41,200 bases of DNA, from the IMG/VR virus record IMGVR_UViG_3300025110_000036, positions 1-41,200 of that record, one strand, 5' to 3'. This DNA comes from a virus. The position numbers and the translations under genes are program-made. Of this stretch, positions 6,647 to 13,852 are shown piece by piece (the first letter of the stretch is position 1; each line of letters opens with the position of its first letter). The notes below the pieces were generated by a model. The model worked only from the letters and a program-made list of their open reading frames with translations, was not told the origin of the DNA and made no database searches.

Positions 6647-8079
6647 ATTTTAAACTCCTTCTGTCTATTATTACATTTGATTAGATATAATTTCTGTATG
6701 GTTCTAGTAACTGCTACATACCAAACACGATACTCTTCATCTTGCTTAGTTACAGATTTTTTAGCAGCTTTCATAGTGTTAAGAGTTTGATTTAAAAATA
6801 AAACAACATTTGTTGCTTCTCCTCCTTTTGCTCCATGAATTGTTGATACTTTTATTCTAGGTTTTTTACTAAGGTCTTCGCCGTTAGCCAACATAGAACG
6901 TAAATAATCTTTTGTAGGTGATGCAACTTGATCAAACGCATCATACCATTCTTTTGTGTTATCTCTTTTACTCATTCTTTCTAAAACTCTTTGTTCATGT
7001 ACCTCTGGAATTTTTTCTCCTTTTCTTATTTGATTCCAATAATCAATATCTTCAAAAAGTGTTTTACTTATACTATTACCTTGTACTGTTTCAAAAAATA
7101 AACCCTGACTTTTTAAATATCTTGGAATAGGTTTAAGTAATGGATTAGTTCTTGCTAATATTAACCAGTTTCCCTTAGTCATATCGATAGCAGATAATTT
7201 AAACTGTAATAGTATTTCCCCTGTTTCTTTTTTAGGAAAATAATCTTTACTTAATCTATTGTCTTGAACACGATCTATAATTCCTAATGCTTTTATTTGT
7301 ATTTCACTTGGAACTCTTTCGGATTGCTGTAGTGGTATTTTTTTTGCTTCCCAATCAATAAAAGAATCTACATCTGCACCAGCCCAACCAAAAATAGCTT
7401 GATCATCATCACCTGCTACCCATACATCACATTGATTATCTCTTTCTATTTGTTCTATCATTTTCCATTGAATAAGAGATAAGTCTTGTGCTTCGTCGAC
7501 AAAGATAACATCAAATTTATTCTTGACATTTCCTTTAACTAAAAATTTGTCCAACATGTCAGTAAAGTCAATTAATCCATTCACTTTTTTATAGTCAGCA
7601 ATCTCTGCTGCAATAGCATCTAGTTTAAATCTTTCTATTTTTCCTAGATGTTCATTTCTATCAAGTTCATCTAATGGAGAAGTTTGTCTGACTCTTGCTA
7701 AGTTAATTAAATTTAAATATTCACTGTCTGAAGAAAAAATACCATTCCAACTATTAGTTTCGTAAGAAGCATAAGTTACTTGAATACCACATTCTTCTCC
7801 AATTCTTTTATAGTTAAGCTCTTGCATTACATTTTCTTCTTTTAAACCTAAATTATTAAAAGCCAATGAATGTAATGTTTGAAAATGTTTAATATCTTTT
7901 TTGGATAGATGTGTTTCAACCTTTAAATATCTGTCTCTTGCTTCGCCTGCTGCTTTACGTGTAAAGGCAAAATATCCTATTCTATTAAGTGGTATTCCTT
8001 TTTTTACATATTTTTGTACTTCATTTAATAATCTTCTTGTTTTACCTGTACCTGGGGGGCCAATAACTTTATATCTCAT
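6643..8079 (-). CDS. UvrD/Dda-like superfamily 1 DNA helicase
   Basis: This 478-aa ATP-dependent DNA helicase carries a complete SF1 motif series. Walker A GPPGTGKT is at residues 7-14, motif Ia is an FTRKAA sequence, motif II is VDEAQD, motif III contains AGDDDQAIFGWAG, the STIHGAKG motif lies near residue 410, and motif VI is YVAVTR near the C-terminus. Length and arrangement fit phage Dda/UvrD-type helicases, which probably unwind duplex at the fork or act in recombination. It starts on the fused TAATG with the primase gene and overlaps the DUF3310 gene by four bases. No ring-shaped DnaB- or T7 gp4-like helicase is in the window, so this may be the fork helicase. Confidence 0.94.
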   Translation of the reverse strand: MRYKVIGPPGTGKTRRLLNEVQKYVKKGIPLNRIGYFAFTRKAAGEARDRYLKVETHLSKKDIKHFQTLHSLAFNNLGLKEENVMQELNYKRIGEECGIQVTYASYETNSWNGIFSSDSEYLNLINLARVRQTSPLDELDRNEHLGKIERFKLDAIAAEIADYKKVNGLIDFTDMLDKFLVKGNVKNKFDVIFVDEAQDLSLIQWKMIEQIERDNQCDVWVAGDDDQAIFGWAGADVDSFIDWEAKKIPLQQSERVPSEIQIKALGIIDRVQDNRLSKDYFPKKETGEILLQFKLSAIDMTKGNWLILARTNPLLKPIPRYLKSQGLFFETVQGNSISKTLFEDIDYWNQIRKGEKIPEVHEQRVLERMSKRDNTKEWYDAFDQVASPTKDYLRSMLANGEDLSKKPRIKVSTIHGAKGGEATNVVLFLNQTLNTMKAAKKSVTKQDEEYRVWYVAVTRTIQKLYLIKCNNRQKEFKI

Positions 8080-9647
8080 TAGTAATTTGAGTCTTTTCTT
8101 TCAGTTGTTTTATAGGTTATCTGTTTAGTTTCTAATTGTTTGACTCTACAAACTTTTTCTGTTTTTCCATCTATGTTAAAAGAATAATTAAATTCTACTT
8201 TACAATTATCTTTTAATTTTTGTGCAATTTTTTGTTGGTCAATCTTCCAACCATTTCCTAAGTGTGTAATGAATGATGTAAATTTAAAATAATGTTGTCC
8301 ATCTTCTGTAAAACATGCTCCATTTTTTAATTGTATTCTTTCTTTTGCTCGTGGTCCATTAACGCAATATTGATATAATTCTTCCTTTAAAATATCATCA
8401 ATGTGTGTTCCTTCTGGTGGTTTAATAGTTTGACCATTTTTTTTCCACTCATTTAATTTAGCTCTAAAATCTTTTGGCTTAAGGGGTTCAAAATGTGTTC
8501 CAGCTTGATCCCACACTAACATTAAAAAATCTTTTTGTGTTGTCATTAATTTTAAATTAGGAATAACAACTTCACATTTGTCATCATTTGGTAAAATGAC
8601 ATTAAATCTATACTCCGGTTGTTCATAATTTATTTTTTGAAAATCTGTAACTTCAGGAAAAGCATTAATACTATCTGACTTAATTCCAAAGGGTCTAGAA
8701 TAGCATAAACTTCTCATACATTTGTCTTGAATAGGGTCTTCATAACAAGTATGTCCTGCTGTTTCTTTATCCCATGCTTTTAATTTTTGATCTAACTTAG
8801 ATTTGTCCCATGGATTTTCTAAATATGCATAATTTGCTTTTGCTACAAAATCATGCCACTTGTCTTTGTATTTTTTCTTAGCAAAAACCATATAGTTATA
8901 CATAAATCGATCTCTGCCATCATCTAATTTAGATTTAGAACATCTTGCCAAACATGGTGGACCATCAGAAAATTCTGGATTTGATCCTAATAAAATATTT
9001 TTATGTGTTTCTTCTACTAATGCATCTAATCTTTCTTTTGTTATTTTAGATTCATTCGCTAATTTTATAAACTGCTCTAAAGATAGTTTAGAATTATTCT
9101 TATCTACAGCATAGCGTGTTGTATTTCCATTATTGTAATAAGGTAAATTAATAAAGTTACCTGGTTTTATATTTCCTTTGTCATCTTCCTTTAATTCTTT
9201 TTGTTTTGGAAAAATTTCTGTGTTTGGTTTTAGTTCTAATGGAAGAAGAAAAGCTTTTACTGCTTCTATTATATCTGCAGCTGGAATAGGTTCTTTTAAA
9301 AATATATAACAATGTAATCCACCACTTTTAGATAATAATGGAACTAAAGGTAATTTATATTGTTCAAATTTTGTTAAGTAATTTTTTATTTTAAATTCTG
9401 AATAATTTTTTGGATCTATATCAATACAAGCAAATTGTGCTGTTTTATCAAGTTTACAAGGTTGTATACCGATTGATATTTTTCCATCAATGTGATTTTT
9501 ATAATCTACTGGAGTGATTGGTCTTCCTGCCCATTCGTAATCTGGCTTAAGTTTATTTCTTTCTGAGTCAAGCTTTGCTTTGGACATGTCGGCAATGCCA
9601 AAATCTCCATCATAACCAGAAAATAATTTTATATACTCATCTAACAT
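8079..9647 (-). CDS. Archaeo-eukaryotic-type (AEP/PrimPol-like) DNA primase
   Basis: The first ~200 residues of this 522-aa protein carry AEP primase signatures: the metal-binding DxD (Asp76, Asp78) in a CIDIDP sequence, the SGGLHCY motif with His112, and a later EIFPK region (about 144-148) before a NFINLPY stretch. It would make primers for the family A polymerase. The middle part resembles primase C-terminal helical modules. A cluster of cysteines around residues 300-325 (C...C...C before SRPFG) could bind zinc. The C-terminal ~150 residues are not recognised. An AGGGAT ribosome site precedes the ATG. The stop is fused to the SF1 helicase start. TOTE-type primases are the closest family I can name. 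Confidence 0.85.
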   Translation of the reverse strand: MLDEYIKLFSGYDGDFGIADMSKAKLDSERNKLKPDYEWAGRPITPVDYKNHIDGKISIGIQPCKLDKTAQFACIDIDPKNYSEFKIKNYLTKFEQYKLPLVPLLSKSGGLHCYIFLKEPIPAADIIEAVKAFLLPLELKPNTEIFPKQKELKEDDKGNIKPGNFINLPYYNNGNTTRYAVDKNNSKLSLEQFIKLANESKITKERLDALVEETHKNILLGSNPEFSDGPPCLARCSKSKLDDGRDRFMYNYMVFAKKKYKDKWHDFVAKANYAYLENPWDKSKLDQKLKAWDKETAGHTCYEDPIQDKCMRSLCYSRPFGIKSDSINAFPEVTDFQKINYEQPEYRFNVILPNDDKCEVVIPNLKLMTTQKDFLMLVWDQAGTHFEPLKPKDFRAKLNEWKKNGQTIKPPEGTHIDDILKEELYQYCVNGPRAKERIQLKNGACFTEDGQHYFKFTSFITHLGNGWKIDQQKIAQKLKDNCKVEFNYSFNIDGKTEKVCRVKQLETKQITYKTTERKDSNY

Positions 9648-9664
9648 AATGATCCCTTTATTAA

Positions 9665-9711
9665 GGGCGAGTTAAGTCTCCCGCTCTCGCCCTCATTTCT
9701 CTTACGAGAAA
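9665..9711 (-). terminator. Two consecutive intergenic stem-loops between SSB-like and primase genes
   Basis: Reading the minus strand, the first hairpin has arms TTTCTC/GAGAAA with a GTAA tetraloop (9711-9696). The second has arms GGGCGAG/CTCGCCC (9692-9686 and 9671-9665) with a 14-base loop. They occupy nearly all of the 64-base gap. No long U tract follows, so they may attenuate transcription, define an mRNA end or protect mRNA rather than act as classic intrinsic terminators. Confidence 0.45.
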
Positions 9712-10476
9712 CTAATAATTAGATTGACCCTCTTCCGCACTGTCAACAGCTTTCTTTTGCCCTGCTTTCAATGAGTTATGAAAATCTCTAGCCATTTGGT
9801 ATAGAGCAGCATTATCAACTTTTCTTGCTAAAGATACTTTGTATCCGTGCCAAGTAAAGCTACCTGAATTTTCAACAGAATTTAATTTGTAAATTCTAGA
9901 AAATATTGGTGCTGGTACAGCCTTCTTGCTTTTAGGATCGATTTCAAATTCATTTTCCATTAATGAATTCCAATTTCTACTCTCTTTTAACTGAGTAGAC
10001 TTCATCGTCATCAAAGCTTTTTCTGGTCTGTCACCATTGATAATAACAAAATGATTTGCTGTTTTAATGATTTGATTACCATTGTCCAACATATCTTTGT
10101 TTTGTTCGTTTTGAGTTGTCTTTGCCATAATGCTTGGTCCTCTATCATTATGAACAGGTCTACCTTCTCTTCGTTCAAAAGGTGCCCATTCTGGGTAAGT
10201 CATTCTGTAAAAGACAGGAATTAACTCAATTCCCTTCTCTCCACTATACAGCTTTTTAGTAACTGTATTGTAAAACATACCGGCTTCTGCGCCCTCAACA
10301 TATTTAGCATGTTTTTTCTTTGTTTCATCTGAACCACTTTGCAGTAGTTTCAGAAAAGGTAATGCAAGATCGCCTTTATCAATGTTCTCAAGACCCATTC
10401 CTGAATCTTGTACAAAGTCTAAAGTTGCAACTGCTCCACCTTGTCTTGTCGCCACGTCACTTGTTTCTTGTGTCAT
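9712..10476 (-). CDS. Probable phage ssDNA-binding-type replication protein, 254 aa
   Basis: The protein has a flexible N-terminus, a central compact region and a polar acidic C-terminal tail, as in many single-strand DNA-binding proteins. The stretch from about residue 38 (LPFLKLLQ) through KYVEGAEAGMFYN and GIELIPVFY to WAPFERREG matches a family I recall from marine phage replication modules, often labelled ssDNA-binding protein. No OB-fold residue can be confirmed by eye, so the role is inferred from family resemblance and position. It follows two conserved small genes of the early operon and precedes the primase. An AAGGAG ribosome site precedes the ATG. A hairpin pair lies right after the stop. 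Confidence 0.65.
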   Translation of the reverse strand: MTQETSDVATRQGGAVATLDFVQDSGMGLENIDKGDLALPFLKLLQSGSDETKKKHAKYVEGAEAGMFYNTVTKKLYSGEKGIELIPVFYRMTYPEWAPFERREGRPVHNDRGPSIMAKTTQNEQNKDMLDNGNQIIKTANHFVIINGDRPEKALMTMKSTQLKESRNWNSLMENEFEIDPKSKKAVPAPIFSRIYKLNSVENSGSFTWHGYKVSLARKVDNAALYQMARDFHNSLKAGQKKAVDSAEEGQSNY

Positions 10477-10477
10477 G

Positions 10478-11041
10478 TTATTTGCTCCTTGTTATTTTTG
10501 TTTTGTTGCCCTTAAACAGGTTAAAATGTTCAGATGGCAATTCTTGATTATTTTCAGAACGCTCTCTAAACAGTGCTTTGAGTGTCATGGGTTCAACTTT
10601 CAGCTTTTGCGTCGGTTGGTACCCACGACCTCGTGCAAGGTCTGCGTATTCGCTCGCCTTGTTATCTTCGTTACGACCAAAGGCAACAGTAACCTCATTT
10701 TTAATAAGGTCACCCAGGCCGTTTTCTCGAAGCCATGTAAAAGCGCCTTCTTTCCTATCGCTAGGAATTGTTGCGCTATATATCTCTTTAATTTCTATGC
10801 CAGAACCATCAGACAATTTCATTGTCTTTAATTTCATAGTCTGCATAATTTCAGGAATAGCTATTCCTGATATTTTATCTATTTGTTGTTTTTTACGTTT
10901 AAGAGCTTCTTCATCATCCTTAACTTCATCTTCTAGTTTTTGTAACTGAAGAACTAAGTCTGACAAATTTTCTGCACCCGTTAAATTATCAACATCTTGA
11001 GGTGCATCCTCAATAAACATTTTTTGTAGGTTTTCACTCAT
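10478..11041 (-). CDS. Early-operon conserved-type protein with N-terminal coiled coil, 187 aa
   Basis: Residues about 25-60 form a charged coiled coil with a Leu/Glu/Lys-rich pattern. A small domain follows (about 65-135) with a regular alternation of beta and helical segments, then a basic tail ending in Lys-Ile-Thr-Arg-Ser-Lys. The protein lacks cysteines and membrane segments. It overlaps the upstream 119-aa gene by eight bases, has an AAAGGT-type ribosome site and lies directly before the SSB-like gene, so a role in replication or recombination is likely but unproven. I recognise the general type from marine phages, where it remains hypothetical. Confidence 0.7.
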   Translation of the reverse strand: MSENLQKMFIEDAPQDVDNLTGAENLSDLVLQLQKLEDEVKDDEEALKRKKQQIDKISGIAIPEIMQTMKLKTMKLSDGSGIEIKEIYSATIPSDRKEGAFTWLRENGLGDLIKNEVTVAFGRNEDNKASEYADLARGRGYQPTQKLKVEPMTLKALFRERSENNQELPSEHFNLFKGNKTKITRSK

Positions 11042-11393
11042 CTATCTTACCTTTCTCGTAGAGATTTATTTCTAATGGATAATACACTTTTTCTTGTCTG
11101 TCCCATTTCAATAAATTAAATCTGCCGCTGTTTATATCAGATACAATGGCACATGCCAACCCAATAACTGATGGATCTCCAGATAATAATAAATAATCGT
11201 TAGAGTTGTAATCTTTTAACAAACGTCGTAGTTCAAAAATAATTGGACCAGGACTTAAAATAATTTGTGTATCTTCACGTAAAAGAACTTTTAGTTTACC
11301 ATATTTTGAAGCGCCCATAATATTAAATTTAGGACGACCTATTCGTGTTCCAGGCAGTTCTTGTAATACGTAAACTATACTTTCTTTTTCCAT
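11034..11393 (-). CDS. First gene of the early minus-strand operon, 119 aa, unknown function
   Basis: The protein has a compact alpha/beta look, with RPKFNIMGA, an ILSPGP turn and a conserved-looking LSGDPSVIGLA segment near residues 75-85. Similar proteins occur beside replication genes in marine phages without an assigned function. It is the promoter-proximal gene of the replication operon. Its predicted promoter (11439-11411) would start RNA about ten bases before the ATG, so the message may be almost leaderless, and no strong ribosome site is visible. It overlaps the next gene by eight bases. Confidence 0.7.
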   Translation of the reverse strand: MEKESIVYVLQELPGTRIGRPKFNIMGASKYGKLKVLLREDTQIILSPGPIIFELRRLLKDYNSNDYLLLSGDPSVIGLACAIVSDINSGRFNLLKWDRQEKVYYPLEINLYEKGKIDE

Positions 11394-11403
11394 AATTGCT
11401 TTC

Positions 11404-11432
11404 TTGACAACATATAAGATAATATGTATAGA
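11404..11432 (+). promoter_or_regulatory. Sigma70-like promoter for the plus-strand SNF2 helicase
   Basis: A perfect -35 TTGACA (11404-11409), a 17-base spacer and a -10 TATAGA (11427-11432) lie 29 bases before the helicase ATG. It overlaps the divergent promoter almost completely. Confidence 0.7.
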
Positions 11433-11439
11433 ATGTCAA
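11411..11439 (-). promoter_or_regulatory. Sigma70-like promoter for the minus-strand replication operon
   Basis: On the minus strand a perfect -35 TTGACA (11439-11434) is followed after 17 bases by the -10 TATATG (11416-11411). RNA would start near 11404, about ten bases before the ATG at 11393. Its -35 lies just past the -10 of the plus promoter, and the reverse is also true, so both cannot be occupied at once. Confidence 0.65.
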
Positions 11440-11460
11440 TAGAAAGTAGAAATATAAATT

Positions 11461-12891
11461 ATGAATTATAAATTTAAAACAAAGCCCTATGCTCATCAAT
11501 TAAAAGCATTGGAAATGTCGTGGAAAAAAGAAGTATTTGCTCTCTTTATGGAAATGGGTACTGGTAAATCAAAAGTGCTGCTCGATAATATATCGATGCT
11601 TTATGATAAAGGTAAAATTAATGGTGCTTTAATTATAGCACCCAAAGGTGTTTACAAAAACTGGTTGGAGTCTGAAATACCAGAACATTTAGTTAAACAT
11701 ATTCAAAAAAAGACCGTTTTGTGGCAAGCTTTAATTAATAAGAAACAACAAGCTAAACTCGATACTTTATTTAAACCTGAAGTGGACCTACACATTCTTA
11801 TTATGAATGTAGAAGCTTTTTCTACAAAAAAAGGCTTAGATTTTGCTGCTAAATTTTTAAGTTGTCACGATGCATTAGTTGCCATTGATGAAAGCACAAC
11901 AATCAAAAACCCAGGCGCCCAGCGAACTAAAAATATACTACGGTTATCTAAATTAAGTAAATATAGAAGAATATTAACTGGTTCACCGGTAACTAAGTCA
12001 CCTCTAGATTTATATACGCAATGTTATTTTCTTGACCCTTGGCTGTTAGACCATGACTCTTATTATACATTTAGAACACGTTATGCATTAATAAAAAAAG
12101 CTCATTTTAATGGAAGAACGGTACAACTTGTTGTGGGGTACAGAAATTTAGCAGAATTATCTGAAAAATTAAAACCTTTTTCTTATCGTGTATTAAAAGA
12201 CGATTGTTTAGATTTACCGCCTAAAACTTTTATGAAACGAATTATACAATTATCGCCAGAACAAAAACGACTTTATGAACAAATGAAATCAATGGCTCTT
12301 GCTGAACTCAATGGCAAAATGCTTACTACCTTTAATGCGGTAACTCAAATTATGCGATTACAGCAAATTACTTGTGGTCATTTTAAAGCTGATGATGACT
12401 CTATTCAAGAAATTAAAAATAATCGTATTACTGAATTAATGAGTGTTTTAGAAGAAGTTGAAGGTAAAGCCGTTATTTGGGCGCATTGGCGTCATGATAT
12501 TGCCACTATTGTAAGAGAAATTGAGAAAGAATACCCTGGTTCTGTGATGACTTACTATGGTGATACAACACCCGATGATAGACAGAAAGCTATTCGTGAA
12601 ATGCAAGATCCAGAAAGTAAAATACGATTTTTAGTAGGTACACCACAGACCGGCGGGTATGGAATTACACTTACTGGTGCATCAACTATGATTTATTATT
12701 CTAATGGTTATGATTTATTATTGCGTCAACAATCTGAAGCAAGAATTGATAGAATTAGTCAGAAAAAACCAATGACTTATATTGATATACTTGCGGAGGA
12801 CACAGTTGACGAAAAAATCGTAAAAGCCCTACGCAAAAAAGTTAACATCGCCACTGAAGTTATGGGCGAAGAACTTAAGGCTTGGATATGA
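11461..12891 (+). CDS. SNF2-family DEAD/DEAH-box ATPase/helicase
   Basis: This 476-aa superfamily 2 ATPase is the only clear plus-strand gene. Motif I is MEMGTGKS (about 30-37), motif Ia lies in IIAPKGVYKNW, motif II is DEST (143-146), motif III is in ILTGSP (about 171-176), and motif VI is QSEARIDR in the second RecA-like domain near residue 425, with an earlier AVIWAHW strand. It has the minimal two-domain SNF2 form found in many phages, with no accessory chromatin domains. Likely roles are remodelling protein-DNA complexes during replication, recombination or packaging. Its own promoter faces the replication operon, so it may be expressed in competition with that operon. Confidence 0.93.
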   Translation: MNYKFKTKPYAHQLKALEMSWKKEVFALFMEMGTGKSKVLLDNISMLYDKGKINGALIIAPKGVYKNWLESEIPEHLVKHIQKKTVLWQALINKKQQAKLDTLFKPEVDLHILIMNVEAFSTKKGLDFAAKFLSCHDALVAIDESTTIKNPGAQRTKNILRLSKLSKYRRILTGSPVTKSPLDLYTQCYFLDPWLLDHDSYYTFRTRYALIKKAHFNGRTVQLVVGYRNLAELSEKLKPFSYRVLKDDCLDLPPKTFMKRIIQLSPEQKRLYEQMKSMALAELNGKMLTTFNAVTQIMRLQQITCGHFKADDDSIQEIKNNRITELMSVLEEVEGKAVIWAHWRHDIATIVREIEKEYPGSVMTYYGDTTPDDRQKAIREMQDPESKIRFLVGTPQTGGYGITLTGASTMIYYSNGYDLLLRQQSEARIDRISQKKPMTYIDILAEDTVDEKIVKALRKKVNIATEVMGEELKAWI

Positions 12892-12971
12892 TGAATATAA
12901 GTAGTGAATTTTTTCTATTAACTATGATGACGTTTTATTTTGGTATAAAAATTTATTTTTTATTTATATAA
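12888..12971 (+). CDS. Possible hydrophobic peptide coupled to the helicase, 27 aa
   Basis: An ATG overlaps the helicase stop by four bases (ATGA) and opens a 27-codon frame ending in TAA. The product is Met/Phe/Leu/Ile/Tyr-rich, with one hydrophobic stretch over most of its length, so it would insert in a membrane if made. No separate ribosome site is visible. The AT-rich composition could produce such a hydrophobic frame by chance. Confidence 0.35.
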   Translation: MMNISSEFFLLTMMTFYFGIKIYFLFI

Positions 12972-12979
12972 ATCATCTC

Positions 12980-12998
12980 CGGGGACGTTACATCCCCG
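12980..12998. terminator. Hairpin between convergent helicase and Hsp20 genes
   Basis: Arms CGGGGA (12980-12985) and TCCCCG (12993-12998) with a 7-base loop form a stable stem between two converging transcripts, followed by a short CGCG-TGA-CGCG dyad at 13014-13024. T-rich runs lie nearby but not directly after the stem, so a bidirectional terminator is plausible rather than proven. Confidence 0.45.
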
Positions 12999-13044
12999 AA
13001 AATGTAGGATATACGCGTGACGCGCTGAAATTTTTTCAAATCCG

Positions 13045-13452
13045 TTATTTTATAGCAATTTGTTTTGCTTTTTTGTTTTCAGGTAGATTGTGTTTTAAAT
13101 TAATTTTTAACATTCCATCTTCCAACTTGGCACCGCTGCATTCAACATAATCAGCTAATTGTAGCTGTCTTTTAAATGCTCGTTTAGCAATACCTTTATG
13201 AACAAACTCTTCTTTATCTTCTGAAGAAGTTCCTTCAATAGATAACACTCCATCAGCAACGGTAACATTGATGTCAGATTTTTTATAACCTGCCACAGCC
13301 ATTTCTAATGTGTATTTATCTTCGCCTGCTTTCTTTATATTGTAATGCGGAAAGCCTGCATTGATTGTAGGCAAACGATGAAAACGTCTAAAGACATCTT
13401 CAAATCCGATTGCATGGTTTAGGAAATTGTTTAAGTTTATTAGATCAGTCAT
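13045..13452 (-). CDS. hsp20: Small heat shock protein, Hsp20/IbpA-like
   Basis: This 135-aa alpha-crystallin-family chaperone binds unfolding proteins without ATP. It has a short N-terminal arm (about 1-35), then the alpha-crystallin domain (about 36-130) with the recognisable YTLEMAVAGYKKSDI, GVLSIEG and AKRAFKRQLQL segments, and a DGMLKINLKHN strand near the end. A very strong AAAGGAGG ribosome site precedes the ATG. Hsp20 genes are well known in cyanophages and other marine phages, where assistance in virion assembly or stressed-host protein folding is supposed. This phage also encodes a GroES-like protein (38864-39322), so it carries two chaperone factors but no visible GroEL. The gene ends facing the plus-strand helicase. 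Confidence 0.93.
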   Translation of the reverse strand: MTDLINLNNFLNHAIGFEDVFRRFHRLPTINAGFPHYNIKKAGEDKYTLEMAVAGYKKSDINVTVADGVLSIEGTSSEDKEEFVHKGIAKRAFKRQLQLADYVECSGAKLEDGMLKINLKHNLPENKKAKQIAIK

Positions 13453-13520
13453 AATAACCTCCTTTGTTAGACAGTTAATAATAAGAGCCTCCTAAAGCAC
13501 TCTTAAGACTAATATATATA

Positions 13521-13640
13521 CTATTTTAAGAATAATACAAGTATAGAAATGATTACTGCAACTCTGTATCCATGTAAAATGAATTTTGAAGAATCAAGTC
13601 TTCCATGTTTGTCCTGAAATAATTTTTTAATGTTTTCCAT
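13521..13640 (-). CDS. Small membrane protein, 39 aa (holin candidate)
   Basis: The ATG is fused to the stop of the 70-aa gene (TAATG at 13640), which supports this small gene. The N-terminal ~25 residues are polar and basic. Residues about 25-38 are an Ile/Val/Leu-rich membrane segment ending in Lys at the C-terminus. Directly upstream lies another small C-terminally anchored protein, and together they look like a lysis pair. No endolysin is next to them. The holin idea rests only on size, topology and context. Confidence 0.55.
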   Translation of the reverse strand: MENIKKLFQDKHGRLDSSKFILHGYRVAVIISILVLFLK

Positions 13641-13852
13641 TATGACGTTCCTAATAAAGTTAAAATGATAGCTCCAAGCCCACCTAAAAGCCAGTATAAA
13701 AATCGATCCATTTTAGTATGTAGTTTGTCTATGTCTTCGTGCATATGTTTTAAGTGATTTTGTTTAATAGAAAATATTTCTCGCTTTAGACCTTTGATAT
13801 GTCCATATAAAGCGATAATATGCTCGCTCGCTGTTTTAGGTTCTTTAGCCAT
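13640..13852 (-). CDS. XhlA-like small membrane protein, 70 aa (holin-associated candidate)
   Basis: An N-terminal polar region with a coiled-coil-like stretch (about residues 10-50, with repeated Lys/Glu/His/Ile) is followed by a C-terminal hydrophobic segment (about 52-68, including WLLGGLGAII) that should cross the inner membrane once. This order, coiled coil then C-terminal anchor, resembles the haemolysin XhlA family of phage holin-associated proteins. The start is fused to the stop of the 1499-aa gene and the stop to the 39-aa gene, so the lysis-type pair is translated after the large ejection protein. XhlA membership is by eye and moderate. Confidence 0.62.
   Translation of the reverse strand: MAKEPKTASEHIIALYGHIKGLKREIFSIKQNHLKHMHEDIDKLHTKMDRFLYWLLGGLGAIILTLLGTS

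Noticed and set aside
10382-10831. 149-codon plus-strand open frame opposite the early genes
   Set aside because: It lies antisense across the 187-aa and 254-aa genes, has no ribosome site, and its product is low-quality in composition (many Cys, Phe and Leu).
13014-13024. CGCG-TGA-CGCG dyad as a repressor operator
   Set aside because: Only four pairs, single occurrence, and no regulator gene is nearby; better treated as part of the terminator region.
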